Source: Alkanophaga liquidiphilum (GTDB taxonomy: Archaea > Halobacteriota > Syntropharchaeia > Alkanophagales > B39-G2). From it: 40,011 nt of DNA. Positions 31,928-40,011 of this stretch are shown piece after piece. The notes beneath the pieces were generated by a model. The model made no database searches and had not been told where the DNA came from. It saw only the letters and a program-made list of their open reading frames with translations. Position numbers and translations under genes: made by a program. The stretch spans positions 1-40,011 of the forward strand of contig JAPHEF010000015.1 in assembly GCA_029259535.1 (NCBI GenBank), in the 5' to 3' direction. Each line of letters begins with the position of its first letter. The stretch's first letter is position 1.

Positions 31928-33019
31928 ATGTCAGGCGTTACTGCCTTCATTTACAGCGATGAATATCTGAAATATAATTTTGGACCGTTCCACCCGTTCA
32001 GACCCGACAGAGAAAAGAAAACTTTAGAACTGCTCAGGAAGCTCGGCGTGATTAATGGCATCAGCACGAGGGTTTACGAGCCGAAAGTGGCGACTGAGGA
32101 GGAATTAACGCTCGTGCACGACCCCGAATACATCTATTTCGTGAGGGAGAAGAGCGAGCAGGGCTACGGGCTCCTCGATTACGGCGACACGCCCGCCACA
32201 AGGGGCATCTACGAGGGCGCTGCAGCACGCGCCGGTGGCTCGCTCCTCGGCGCAGACCTGATAATGCGGGGCGAGGTTGCTCACGCTTTTAACCCCGGCG
32301 GCGGGCTGCATCATGCACGACGGAGCAGCGCTGCGGGTTTCTGCGTGTTTAACGATGTGGCGCTCGCCGCCCGCCACCTCCAGCGGAAATATGGGCTGGA
32401 AAGGGTCGCCATCGTGGACGTTGATGGGCATCACGGCGACGGCACGCAGGAAATCTTTAACAGAGAGAAAATCCTGACGATTTCATTCCACAGATACGGT
32501 TTTTTCTTCTACCCCGGCACCGGCGGCGTGGATGAAATCGGCGACGGCGAGGGCTACGGCTACGCCGTGAACGTCCCGCTGCCCGCAGGCACGAACCCCG
32601 CATCCTACCTCTACGCCTTCAAGGAAATCGTGCCGCCGCTCCTGCAAAGCTACGAGCCGCAAATAATCCTGCATCAGTTCGGCGTGGACTCGCACTACGA
32701 AGACCCGCTCGTCGGACTTTCGCTCACGACTGCCGCTTACAAAGCAATTGCAGAGACTATGCACAGACTCGCTCATGAGCTTTGCGACGGTCGCTACCTA
32801 ATCTTCGGTGGTGGTGGCTACGCCCCTGAAAACGTCGCCCGTTGCTGGGCAGTGGTTTTCATCACCGTCGCTGAAAAAATGCCTGAAAGTCTAGAAGAAT
32901 ACCTGAAGCTGTTCGACCGCGGGGAGACTGAGGTCAAGGGCGAGGTTTCAAGGGATATTGAAGCCATAGTCAGAAGAGTTAAAGAGAAAGTGTTCCCGCT
33001 GCACGGCGTCGAGCTTTGA
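31928..33019 (+). CDS. Histone deacetylase-family protein, AcuC type
   Basis: A 363-residue zinc hydrolase of the arginase-deacetylase fold. GPFHPFRPDREKKTLELLRK is the AcuC-type N-terminus; GGGLHHARRSSAAGFCVFND holds the catalytic His pair; VAIVDVDGHHGDGTQE holds the zinc Asp and His; LHQFGVDSHYEDPLVG supplies the further metal Asp; and FGGGGYAPENVARCW is the transition-state loop. It may remove acetyl groups from proteins, acetyl-CoA synthetase or polyamines; the sequence does not say which. ATG 31928 is chosen; GTG 31919, overlapping the previous stop, is possible. Confidence 0.92.
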   Translation: MSGVTAFIYSDEYLKYNFGPFHPFRPDREKKTLELLRKLGVINGISTRVYEPKVATEEELTLVHDPEYIYFVREKSEQGYGLLDYGDTPATRGIYEGAAARAGGSLLGADLIMRGEVAHAFNPGGGLHHARRSSAAGFCVFNDVALAARHLQRKYGLERVAIVDVDGHHGDGTQEIFNREKILTISFHRYGFFFYPGTGGVDEIGDGEGYGYAVNVPLPAGTNPASYLYAFKEIVPPLLQSYEPQIILHQFGVDSHYEDPLVGLSLTTAAYKAIAETMHRLAHELCDGRYLIFGGGGYAPENVARCWAVVFITVAEKMPESLEEYLKLFDRGETEVKGEVSRDIEAIVRRVKEKVFPLHGVEL

Positions 33020-33429
33020 TGAAGGTCGTGAGCAAAGTTGTAAAGGAGCCGGTCGAAGGCGGAGGCTCACGTTTACGATTGAAATTCTACTTGGACTGCG
33101 AGGCGAGCTACGTGCACCGCTGCGACGGCTGCGAAAATCACTGCAAGATAGATGCTGTCGTGCTGAGGGACGGCGCTGTCATCCCAAAAGCGTCTTTGGT
33201 GGAAAGAGTAGAAACAAAGCTTCACAACTTCGGAGTAAGCGTGAGCGTCGCCGAAAACTGCCTTTTCGAAATTGTTTTAGAGCCTGAAATTGTAAATGCA
33301 AAAGTGATGGAAGTTGCGGAGAGGGCTGCAAAGGCTGCCAAAGACGAAATAGATGTTATTGTGAGCGTGCTTAAGGAGCTTGAGGCTGTAAGCGGCGTCA
33401 CGCTGCTCTCGCCGAGGCATCATAAATAA
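33019..33429 (+). CDS. Four-cysteine protein of unknown function
   Basis: A 136-residue protein I do not recognise. Cysteines at 27, 35, 38 and 42 (LDCEASYVHRCDGCENHCKI) form C-x7-C-x2-C-x3-C, able to hold zinc or an Fe-S cluster. The rest is alpha/beta: VETKLHNFGVSVSVAENCLF, then a long amphipathic helix VMEVAERAAKAAKDEIDVIV. The start ATG overlaps the stop of the deacetylase gene (TGATG), indicating coupled translation and a possible functional link. Confidence 0.75.
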   Translation: MKVVSKVVKEPVEGGGSRLRLKFYLDCEASYVHRCDGCENHCKIDAVVLRDGAVIPKASLVERVETKLHNFGVSVSVAENCLFEIVLEPEIVNAKVMEVAERAAKAAKDEIDVIVSVLKELEAVSGVTLLSPRHHK

Positions 33430-33487
33430 CCATATATTTACTGTAAGAGCGAAAAAAAAGCCACATCAAGCCCGTTATGCCATCGTC

Positions 33488-35230
33488 TCACATCTCCTCC
33501 GGCGCCTCCATGCCGAGCAAGCGGAGCGTTTCCTTCAGCACGAGCTTCGTGCAGTATACGAGGTTGAGCCGTGCGTCCCTGAGCAGCGGCTCGGCGTTCA
33601 GCACCGGGCAGTCCCTATAAAACCTGTTAAAGGTTTCAGCGACTACTCTGCCGTATTTCGCTAAATGGTGCGGCTTCAGCTCCCGCACGACCTTCTCAAC
33701 GACGTAATCGAGCTTTGAAAGCTCCCTGATGAGCGCCCGCTCGCTCTCCATTGAGAGTAGCGTTGCGTCAAAATCGGGCGGCAAGAAGTCACCGTCAGAG
33801 CGCTGCACGTAGCCGTTTTCCGCCGCAAGCCGCAGAATGCTCGAAGCTCGTGCATGCGCATATTGGATGAACGGCGCGCCTCGCTTCTCCATGTCGAGCG
33901 CCTGCTCGAAATCGAAGACCATGGGTTTCTCCGGCGAGACCTTTGCGATGTCGTAGCGAATGGCGCCGACGCCGATGATTCTCGCAACCCGCCGCTTCTG
34001 CTCCTCGCTGAAGTCGGGACGCCTCTTCTCAACCTCATCAAGCGCCGCCGCTTCCACTTTATCCAAAAGCTCATCAACGGCGACAAACTTTCCGGCTCTC
34101 GTAGACATCGAGCCTGTGGGTAGCGAGACAAACTCGAAAATCACGACTTCGGGCGGCGGCACGCCTAAAATCTCTAATGCTCTCGCCAACTGCTTCGACA
34201 CGAGTTCGTGGTCTTTGCCGAGCACGTCAATCATCCTATCGCCGAGCTTCGCCTTCCAAATGTGGTAGGCAAGGTCTCTTGTGGAGTAGAGCGTGGTGCC
34301 ATCGCTCCGCTGCAAAACAAGGTCCTTCTCAAACCCCTCAAGCTTTAAAACAAGCGCTCCACCCTCTTCAACGACCTCAGCACGCTCACGCAACGCCTTT
34401 AATACCCGCCGCACGTCGCCATTTCGCACGAACTCGCTTTCCCAAACGAAGCGGTCATGCTTGATGCCCAGCTGCGTAAGCGTCTCCCTCGCCCCGGAGA
34501 GGCTTTTCTCCACGACTTCCCTGTATTTCTTCACAACCTCGGGGTCGCCCGCCTCGTAACGCCGCATTAAATCCTCAGCCTCCCGCCGAAACCCCTCGCT
34601 TTCCTCCAGCGCACGGCTCGCCCGCACGTAGGCTTCGACAACGGCGTGGTCGCCCTTCTTCGTGGCGTCGAGCCCGAAACGGTCCGCTCCTAAAACGGCG
34701 ACGGCAACCTGCCGCCCCATATCGTTCACATAATACTGCGTCTCGACTTCATAGCCCGCCTTCCTTAGAACTCTTGCAAGCACGTCACCGATGGTCGCAT
34801 TCCGCAGGTGCCCGACGTGCAATGGTCCGTCGGGGTTTGCGGAGGTATGCTCCAAGATTATTTTACCTCTAAGCCCCAAGCTGCCGAAATCGCAACCTTC
34901 CTCCTTTATCCTCCTCAGAGTCTCTTGGAAGAAATTTTCACCGGCGTAGAAATTTATGTAAGGACCGACCGCCCGCACCTCTGAGATGAGCTTACTTTCA
35001 AGCACGGCGTCGGCGGCGTGCTCCACGAGCCTCGCTGCTGCGTCCTTCGGTGGCATTTTCAGCATTGATGCCAAGAAGAACGCAAGCGATGAAGAGACGT
35101 CGGCGTGCTCTGATTCCTCCAAAAGTAAGCTTTCAGGCAACTTCTCCCACTTTAAATCCTCCACTAATCCGCTCTTGCTCAGCGAATCTCTCAGTGCTGC
35201 CTCCGCTTCTTGTTTCAATTTGAGAAACAT
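33488..35230 (-). CDS. argS: Arginyl-tRNA synthetase
   Basis: A class I synthetase of 580 residues. The N-terminal Add-1 domain recognises the tRNA D-loop. ILEHTSANPDGPLHVGHLRN contains the HIGH motif as HVGH. DGTTLYSTRDLAYHIWKAKL and VLGKDHELVSKQLARALEIL are typical, the KMSKS site is relaxed to GSMSTRAGKFVA, as in many ArgRS, and the C-terminal helical anticodon domain (ALIRELSKLDYVVEKVVREL; ETFNRFYRDCPVL) follows. It comes 28 nt after secY on the same strand. Confidence 0.97.
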   Translation of the reverse strand: MFLKLKQEAEAALRDSLSKSGLVEDLKWEKLPESLLLEESEHADVSSSLAFFLASMLKMPPKDAAARLVEHAADAVLESKLISEVRAVGPYINFYAGENFFQETLRRIKEEGCDFGSLGLRGKIILEHTSANPDGPLHVGHLRNATIGDVLARVLRKAGYEVETQYYVNDMGRQVAVAVLGADRFGLDATKKGDHAVVEAYVRASRALEESEGFRREAEDLMRRYEAGDPEVVKKYREVVEKSLSGARETLTQLGIKHDRFVWESEFVRNGDVRRVLKALRERAEVVEEGGALVLKLEGFEKDLVLQRSDGTTLYSTRDLAYHIWKAKLGDRMIDVLGKDHELVSKQLARALEILGVPPPEVVIFEFVSLPTGSMSTRAGKFVAVDELLDKVEAAALDEVEKRRPDFSEEQKRRVARIIGVGAIRYDIAKVSPEKPMVFDFEQALDMEKRGAPFIQYAHARASSILRLAAENGYVQRSDGDFLPPDFDATLLSMESERALIRELSKLDYVVEKVVRELKPHHLAKYGRVVAETFNRFYRDCPVLNAEPLLRDARLNLVYCTKLVLKETLRLLGMEAPEEM

Positions 35231-35258
35231 TTCTCTATCCCTAATTGTCCATAATAAG

Positions 35259-36728
35259 CTATTCCTCGCCGAGGAACTTGCGGAGCGCCGGATACATTTC
35301 CATGACTTGTTCGGAAGCCATCTGCTCGTAAAGCCCGTAGGCGATGCTGACTGCTAGCAGGAGACCGGTGCCCGTCGTTCTCCCAAGCGTGCCGAGCATG
35401 TTTGCGAAGACGCAGAGCGCCCCCAGGATCGCACCACCCAAAATCGCAATCCTCGGTATGTATCTCTCCATCAGTCGCTCTATCGCGGCAGGATTCCGCC
35501 GGTAACCCGGAATCTGCAAGCCTGCATCGTATATCTGCCTCGCTATGTCCTTTGGTCCCATGCCCGTGGTGGTAATCCAAAAGAGTGCAAATATTGCGCC
35601 GCCAACGACCATGAAACCCATGTCGGTCAGGAGGCGGAGGGCGACCTGCCAGCTCTCGATGTTCGGATATGCTACTCTGACGAGTGTCGGGAACCAATCG
35701 TAGGGGCTATTTATGGGGTCGAGGTAGTACATGAGTCCTGAGACCGCCCGCCCTTCTTCAAAAGTTCCAAGAAGGGTAACGCCCTTTGCGTATAGGAGCC
35801 TGCCGAAGCCCTGAATCGAAGCTTGGAGCGCCCGCACGAGAATCATTGGCAGGACGCTGGCATAAAGAAGCTTCACCGGGAAGCGCCCTCTTGCGCCACG
35901 GACGAGCGAGTGTGCGAGCGGAATCTCGATGCGGGTGCTCTCAATGTAAACGACGATGAGGAATATCACGATGGTCGTTATGAGTGCAATGAGCCCGTGC
36001 TCGAAGAAGAAGGTGATGCCACCGCCCAGAATTTCGTAGAGGCTGAGCTGTCTCGAAATCTGAATCCAGCGGGGGATTACGCCGACTGCCAACCCTGTCT
36101 GGTCGGGCACCCAGTTTATGAGTCCGGTGACGACCTGCTGCGAGACTCCTGCGAGAATGAAGAGCCCGACGCCGCTTCCGATACCCCATTTCGAGACGAC
36201 TTCGTCCATGAAGTAGATGAGAATACCCCCGATGCAGACTTGGACGAACAGCAGCAAAGATATGAAGCGCAATGAAACGCCGAGCCTCTCTGCAATCGTC
36301 GGATCTGGTAAATAATAGCCGACGACGTAAGTCAAGCCCATGAGGATTGTAAAAAACACGACAAGCAACTTTTGTAAACCTTGGTAAAACGCTTGGTCGT
36401 CGGGGTCACTCAAGTCCAATCTTAGAATTTGGGCGCCGACGAGCAGTTGCAACACGATGGAAGCGTCGACGATGGGCACGATGCCAAGTGCCATGAGCGA
36501 GAAGGATTCGCCTGCGAATATTGCTCTGAACCTGCCAAAAAGCTCTCTTGACTCCGGCGACAGCCCGAAAAGCGGAACGTTGCACAACGCAAAATACAAA
36601 AGAAGGATGCCAACCGTCCACCAGAGCTTCGTGCGGAAATGGACGTGATATGTCGGGCGCTCCACCATCGGGAATCTGTTTAAGAGGGGCGTGAGCACGT
36701 CCCTAAGCCGAAGGCCTTCTTCACTCAT
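35259..36728 (-). CDS. secY: Protein translocase subunit SecY
   Basis: The 489-residue pore of the Sec translocon, with about ten membrane helices. The archaeal form is recognised by LRDVLTPLLNRFPMVERPTY at the start, the plug region after FALCNVPLFGLSPESRELF, VGAQILRLDLSDPDDQAFYQ, YIESTRIEIPLAHSLVRGAR and YRRNPAAIERLMERYIPRIA near the end. It begins inside the end of the uL15 gene (8-nt overlap), the arrangement at the end of archaeal ribosomal protein operons. The usual next gene, adenylate kinase, is replaced by argS here. Confidence 0.97.
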   Translation of the reverse strand: MSEEGLRLRDVLTPLLNRFPMVERPTYHVHFRTKLWWTVGILLLYFALCNVPLFGLSPESRELFGRFRAIFAGESFSLMALGIVPIVDASIVLQLLVGAQILRLDLSDPDDQAFYQGLQKLLVVFFTILMGLTYVVGYYLPDPTIAERLGVSLRFISLLLFVQVCIGGILIYFMDEVVSKWGIGSGVGLFILAGVSQQVVTGLINWVPDQTGLAVGVIPRWIQISRQLSLYEILGGGITFFFEHGLIALITTIVIFLIVVYIESTRIEIPLAHSLVRGARGRFPVKLLYASVLPMILVRALQASIQGFGRLLYAKGVTLLGTFEEGRAVSGLMYYLDPINSPYDWFPTLVRVAYPNIESWQVALRLLTDMGFMVVGGAIFALFWITTTGMGPKDIARQIYDAGLQIPGYRRNPAAIERLMERYIPRIAILGGAILGALCVFANMLGTLGRTTGTGLLLAVSIAYGLYEQMASEQVMEMYPALRKFLGEE

Positions 36729-37146
36729 GCTCAGTCACCAGCTCGCCGCCCAACTCTTCTATCTTCGCCTTCGCACGCTCCGAGAACTCAGAGACGCTCA
36801 CGACGAGCTTCTTGCGCACGCTGCCGCCACCAAGCAGCTTGTCGACACCGAGCCTCGTGAGGTCGATGAAAATTGCGTCGCCCCGCCGCTCAGCTTTGCC
36901 CTCCGCAATTAAGCGTTCAGCAAACTCGTCAAGCTCGCCAACGTTCACTGCAGTCTTCTCGTAGCGATATGGCGGCGTAAAACCTCTCTTCCCCTTCTCT
37001 CGCCCCTCGAGCAGCGCCTTTATGTAATGGTGCTTGCAGATGCCGGCGTTGCCACGCCCGCCACGGCTGCCACCGCCCCTGTGCCTTTTGGCGCCGCCAC
37101 CGCACGTTCTTGAACCACGTATTTTTTTAATTTTCTTCTTCGGCAC
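36721..37146 (-). CDS. rpl15: 50S ribosomal protein uL15
   Basis: A 141-residue protein of the large subunit. VPKKKIKKIRGSRTCGGGAK followed by RHRGGGSRGGRGNAGICKHH is the basic Gly-rich extension that enters the rRNA; the rest is the globular domain. The start is GTG 37146, with GGTGGGG about 8 nt upstream; GTG 37155 is possible, and the longer open frame crosses the tbp promoter. The rest of the ribosomal operon is not next to it, since tbp is divergent, so rpl15-secY-argS has separated from the usual cluster. Confidence 0.95.
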   Translation of the reverse strand: MPKKKIKKIRGSRTCGGGAKRHRGGGSRGGRGNAGICKHHYIKALLEGREKGKRGFTPPYRYEKTAVNVGELDEFAERLIAEGKAERRGDAIFIDLTRLGVDKLLGGGSVRKKLVVSVSEFSERAKAKIEELGGELVTEHE

Positions 37147-37186
37147 CTGACACACCCCACCTGCTTGTGCCGCTGGTATAACCCCT

Positions 37187-37195
37187 TTTATATAT
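37187..37195. promoter_or_regulatory. TATA box shared by tbp and rpl15
   Basis: TTTTATATA is centred about 26 nt before tbp ATG 37217, giving a leaderless transcript. On the minus strand TATATAAAAG would start transcription near 37165, about 19 nt before rpl15 GTG 37146 and just upstream of its GGTGGGG. A further AT-rich piece, CTTTATAAAAAG, lies at about 37198-37209. Confidence 0.5.
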
Positions 37196-37216
37196 TCTTT
37201 ATAAAAAGACAATTGT

Positions 37217-37771
37217 ATGAGCGAGATACCTCCCATAAAGATAGAGAACGTCGTGGCGAATGCGAAACTCGCTGACGAATTCGACCTAAAATATATAGAA
37301 TCAAAGCTTGAAGGTGCGAAATTCACGAAGAAGAAGTTCCCCGGGCTCGTTTACAGAGTCAAAGAGCCGAGAGCTGCATTCTTGATTTTCCGCTCCGGGA
37401 AGGTTGTCTGCACCGGCTCTAAGAGCATCGAGGACGTCCGCAAGGTCATAGATAAAATAGCTGAGGACTTCCGTAGCATCGGAATCGAAGTCGAAGAGCA
37501 CCCGAAGTTCAACGTTCAGAACATCGTCGCCTCCACAGACCTCAACACCGAGTTGAACTTGAGCGCCATTGTTACAGGGCTCGGGCTTGAGGGCATGGAA
37601 TACGAGCCTGAGGTCTTCCCCGGTCTTGTTTACAGGATAGATGAGCCCAAGGTCGCAATATTGATATTCAGCTCCGGAAAGTTGGTAATCACCGGCGGGA
37701 AGACCAAAGAAGACTGCGAAAAGGCGGTCGAAATCTTAGTAAACGAGCTGCGGCGGCTTGATCTCATTTAG
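37217..37771 (+). CDS. tbp: TATA-box-binding protein
   Basis: The 184-residue archaeal TBP, a pseudo-symmetric saddle that binds promoters with TFB. The two repeats are visible: IENVVANAKLADEFDLKYIE with FPGLVYRVKEPRAAFLIFRS and GKVVCTGSKSIEDVRKVI; then VQNIVASTDLNTELNLSAIV with FPGLVYRIDEPKVAILIFSS and GKLVITGGKTKEDCEKAV. Intercalating Phe residues and the central Val/Thr/Asn set are in place. No acidic tail is present. The many TATA-like boxes noted in this window are its expected targets. Confidence 0.98.
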   Translation: MSEIPPIKIENVVANAKLADEFDLKYIESKLEGAKFTKKKFPGLVYRVKEPRAAFLIFRSGKVVCTGSKSIEDVRKVIDKIAEDFRSIGIEVEEHPKFNVQNIVASTDLNTELNLSAIVTGLGLEGMEYEPEVFPGLVYRIDEPKVAILIFSSGKLVITGGKTKEDCEKAVEILVNELRRLDLI

Positions 37772-37978
37772 AGTTTTGTGCTAAGGGCAGTCGCGAGCGC
37801 CTCGTCGGGACTGATAAGCCTTTCGTGATGTAGTCAAGCTTTCGTCGGAATGGTCAGGACGAGAGCGCTGGGAGACCAATAAGAACTATGTTTGAACCTC
37901 TGCTTAGACGCCGCATAGCCCACCTGTACTTCTTGCAGGAGACTTCGGGCAGAGAAGAGAAATGCCCACGAAGAAAAC
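37772..37978. other. Intergenic stretch, possible mobile-element remnant
   Basis: No gene is supported. It contains a hairpin GGGCA-GAGAAGAGAAA-TGCCC near 37947-37967 and short frames in both directions. The pattern faintly recalls the tail of an IS200/IS605-type element, but I cannot show this from sequence alone. Confidence 0.25.
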
Positions 37979-39877
37979 TCACTTCTCTTGTCGCCCCTCT
38001 CTAAGCTCCTTAATAGCAGCAGCAACGTCCTCAAGCCCGCACTGCACCAAAGTCTCCTCCATGGGAATGCCGTTCTCGTCCCAGCCCCGCAACTCGTAAT
38101 AAAGGTTCAGCGCCTCCTCGTAAGCCCGTTTGTCGAGCTTTGCGCCGTCGTGCGGGCCGCCACGCAACGATTCCTCGAAAACACGCTCCGGCGGGTAGTC
38201 GTCGCGGCGACGCACGCCCAGCAGCACGCTTATGCTCCTCGTTAGGTTGTAAACCATCTTAGAACGCTTCAGAAGCTCTTCCAAAGAGGTTTCGACGCCT
38301 GTTGCCGCGGTATAGGCTTCCGCATAAAGCTTCTCATCCATGCCAAGCTCAATCCAAGGAAGGCGACAGACGCCGAGCATATCGAAGAGCGGGCGCACCG
38401 TCTGGTGGTAGATGACAAGGTGAACCTTCTCCTCGACGCCCCACTCGGCGCCGACCTCCAGCTCCTTGGCGATGGGCCACGCCCTATTATGATGCGCTCC
38501 GATGTCGCATGTTGCATATGCGAGCGCCATGCAGAGCGAGACATGGGCGTCGTAGCCTGTCTGCTCCAGAAACTTCACGTGCGAAATCAGGCGTCGCATC
38601 TCGCCCCACTTCTGAAGCACGCCGTAAGCGCCTTCAGCGAGGACATCACCGATGCTTTCCCGCCTCGCAATCATCTCTAAAAGCTCCAAAATCCTGTCGC
38701 AGTCGCCCCATCGCAACTCGAAACCCAAATCTTCTTTCTTCACGATGCCCGCCTCGTAAGCTTCGGTTAGCGCTGCTATCAAGTTTCCGGCGGTTATCGT
38801 GTCTATGCCGAGGTCATCGCACAGATAATTGGCTCGGACGATGCAGGAGAAGTCATCGACGCCAAGGTTCGGACCGAACATGCACGCTGTTTCATATTCA
38901 GGACCCTCAACGACCGTCCCTGCATATTTACCTTCTTTTACGAGACAAATGTTCCCGCAGCACATCGAACATGCAAAGCAGGCGGAATCGCCGATTTTAT
39001 AACGACGCTCCATGGTCTCGCCGTTGATGTCGTCCGCCCGGCCGAAGACGCCGTGGCGGTAGTTGTAGGTGGGAAGGACGCCCATCGTGTTGATGTAATC
39101 CACGACGGACATCAGTCCTTGGCGTTGCCAAAGGTCGAAGAGGAAATGCTGCCGCAGGTATTCGTAACCCTTATTGCTGACGCTAATAAACGCTTCCAAG
39201 TCGTGGACAGGAATGTCCTTGGAGCCCTGAACCGCAATGGCTTTAAGCTTCTTAGCGCCGAGGACGGCACCCATGCCGGTGCGACCTGCGTTCCGCCCCC
39301 ATTCTGTGGTGACGCAAGCGAACCTCACGAGGTTCTCGCCAGCAGGTCCGATGCACGCAACACGCACGCTCTCGTCGCCTATTTCCTCTTTTATGCGACG
39401 CTCGGTCTCCATGCAGCCTTTCCCCTCGTATGCTGATGCGTCCCTTATCTCAACTACGTCGTCGTTGATGTAAACGTATTTCAGGGAGCGGGCTGCGCCC
39501 CTTATGACGATGGCGTCGTAGCCTGCCTGCTTGAGCTCGACGCCGAACATCCCCCCGAAGTTCGAATCCGCATAAATGCCGGTCGCAGGCGATATCGAGA
39601 CGAGCGACGTCTTCCCCGCCGCTGGGAAGTAAAGACCGGTCAGCGGACCCGTGGCGACTATCAGCACGTTCTCCGGGCTTAAAGCTACGTCCATGAATCT
39701 AAAACGGTCAAACGCACGTATTTTGTCGAAAAGGATATCGTAAAGCATCCTTGCGCCCCAACCACGCCCCCCAACATATTTTACCGCAAAATCTTTTTTA
39801 ACCTCCCTTTCTTTTACTAAGTCAGCACTCAAATCTATTTCCAAGATTTTTCCCACATAGCCGCCACTTGTTTTCAT
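37979..39877 (-). CDS. Aldehyde:ferredoxin oxidoreductase-family protein (tungsten/molybdenum pterin enzyme)
   Basis: A 632-residue cytoplasmic enzyme oxidising aldehydes to acids with ferredoxin as acceptor. The N-terminal pterin-binding domain shows YVGGRGWGARMLYDIL, NVLIVATGPLTGLYFPAAGK and SNFGGMFGVELKQAGYDAIV. The cluster-binding cysteines are C300-x2-C303-x3-C307 (DSACFACSMCCGNICLVKEG), with a fourth in DMLGVCRLPWIE, matching the CxxCxxxC...C set for one [4Fe-4S]. GPEYETACMFGPNLGVDD is also typical. The exact aldehyde is unknown; several subfamilies (AOR, FOR, GOR, WOR4/5) share these features. Start ATG 39877 has GTAGGAG just upstream. Confidence 0.92.
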   Translation of the reverse strand: MKTSGGYVGKILEIDLSADLVKEREVKKDFAVKYVGGRGWGARMLYDILFDKIRAFDRFRFMDVALSPENVLIVATGPLTGLYFPAAGKTSLVSISPATGIYADSNFGGMFGVELKQAGYDAIVIRGAARSLKYVYINDDVVEIRDASAYEGKGCMETERRIKEEIGDESVRVACIGPAGENLVRFACVTTEWGRNAGRTGMGAVLGAKKLKAIAVQGSKDIPVHDLEAFISVSNKGYEYLRQHFLFDLWQRQGLMSVVDYINTMGVLPTYNYRHGVFGRADDINGETMERRYKIGDSACFACSMCCGNICLVKEGKYAGTVVEGPEYETACMFGPNLGVDDFSCIVRANYLCDDLGIDTITAGNLIAALTEAYEAGIVKKEDLGFELRWGDCDRILELLEMIARRESIGDVLAEGAYGVLQKWGEMRRLISHVKFLEQTGYDAHVSLCMALAYATCDIGAHHNRAWPIAKELEVGAEWGVEEKVHLVIYHQTVRPLFDMLGVCRLPWIELGMDEKLYAEAYTAATGVETSLEELLKRSKMVYNLTRSISVLLGVRRRDDYPPERVFEESLRGGPHDGAKLDKRAYEEALNLYYELRGWDENGIPMEETLVQCGLEDVAAAIKELREGRQEK

Positions 39878-39918
39878 ACTCCTACCCCAATTTATTTTTC
39901 GCTATATAAAATAAGCTG

Positions 39919-40011
39919 ATGCGTGAGAAGGTTAAAAAGCTTTATGAGCTTCTAAAGGCGGAATACGGGCGTAAAGAGTGCCCAAGAGCCGACACGCTCG
40001 AAGTTCTAATT
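39919..40011 (+). CDS. Endonuclease III-like DNA glycosylase, N-terminus only
   Basis: The frame runs off the right edge after 31 codons: MREKVKKLYELLKAEYGRKE followed by CPRADTLEVLI. A short helix, then the D-x-L-E-V-L-I segment, is how archaeal endonuclease III/HhH-GPD glycosylases begin. The helix-hairpin-helix, catalytic Lys/Asp and Fe-S cysteines lie beyond the window. It diverges from the aldehyde oxidoreductase gene; a TATA-like TTTATTTT near 39891-39898 is about 25 nt upstream. Confidence 0.55.
   Translation, partial: MREKVKKLYELLKAEYGRKECPRADTLEVLI

Noticed and set aside
37834..38034. 66-codon minus-strand frame after the aldehyde oxidoreductase
   Set aside because: It overlaps the end of the oxidoreductase gene and has a low-complexity start. 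It may be part of a mobile-element remnant, but there is no support for an expressed protein.
1..40011. tRNA or rRNA genes
   Set aside because: I looked for T-loop-like GTTCGAATC/GTTCAAATC segments with matching acceptor arms and found none outside coding regions. A covariance search was not possible, so a divergent tRNA could be missed.

Overview
The window is a chromosomal segment of an archaeon. It carries TATA-binding protein, archaeal-type SecY preceded by ribosomal protein uL15, a tandem CDC48/VAT AAA ATPase, a presenilin-type membrane protease and short-chain polyprenyl diphosphate synthase. Genes for coenzyme F420 (cofC) and methanofuran (mfnD, mfnE) point to a methanogen-related euryarchaeon using a tetrahydromethanopterin-type C1 pathway: a methanogen, ANME, Archaeoglobus-like or alkane-oxidising lineage. 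No mcr gene is present, so the metabolism is not proven. Most genes are moderately GC-rich. Many start codons lie about 22-29 nt downstream of a TATA-like box, suggesting leaderless mRNAs.

Layout. 1-5072: end of a membrane protein, a UbiA prenyltransferase, a GGPP-type synthase, cofC with a degenerate ThiF-like gene, and divergent aroC. 5194-6057 is an assembly gap of 864 Ns. 6058-10200 is a distinctly AT-rich accessory island: a HicBA toxin-antitoxin pair, a non-coding patch with a 149-bp nested inverted repeat, a 935-residue Hsp90-like ATPase with a NOV_C/DUF3883-type nuclease-like tail, and a one-domain remnant of a tyrosine recombinase. A 22-bp perfect direct repeat brackets the 935-residue gene. 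10213-11082 is a decayed NosD-like secreted beta-helix gene.

11187-23904 returns to core functions: a TIM-barrel-like protein, mfnE, a radical SAM protein of MSMEG_0568 type with moaE, a presenilin homologue, VAT-hemL, a convergent pyrC - radical SAM/SPASM - Lys/Glu-rich protein - mfnD operon, and a lone etfA. 24050-28790 is a tryptophan operon, trpB2-trpE-trpG-trpD, with an inverted repeat bracketing its TATA box. 28794-33429 holds a winged-helix regulator, moaB, argJ, a V4R protein, a CooT-like small protein, an acetoin-utilisation-type deacetylase and a four-cysteine protein. 33488-37146 is rpl15-secY-argS on the minus strand, divergent from tbp. 37979-39877 is a tungsten/molybdenum aldehyde:ferredoxin oxidoreductase-type gene. 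moaE and moaB are consistent with supply of its pterin. The window ends inside an endonuclease III-like gene.

The strongest candidate for something undescribed is the island at 6084-10156: a defence-like GHKL-nuclease fusion lying between direct repeats, one of which sits inside a large foldable element, beside a recombinase remnant and a toxin-antitoxin pair.
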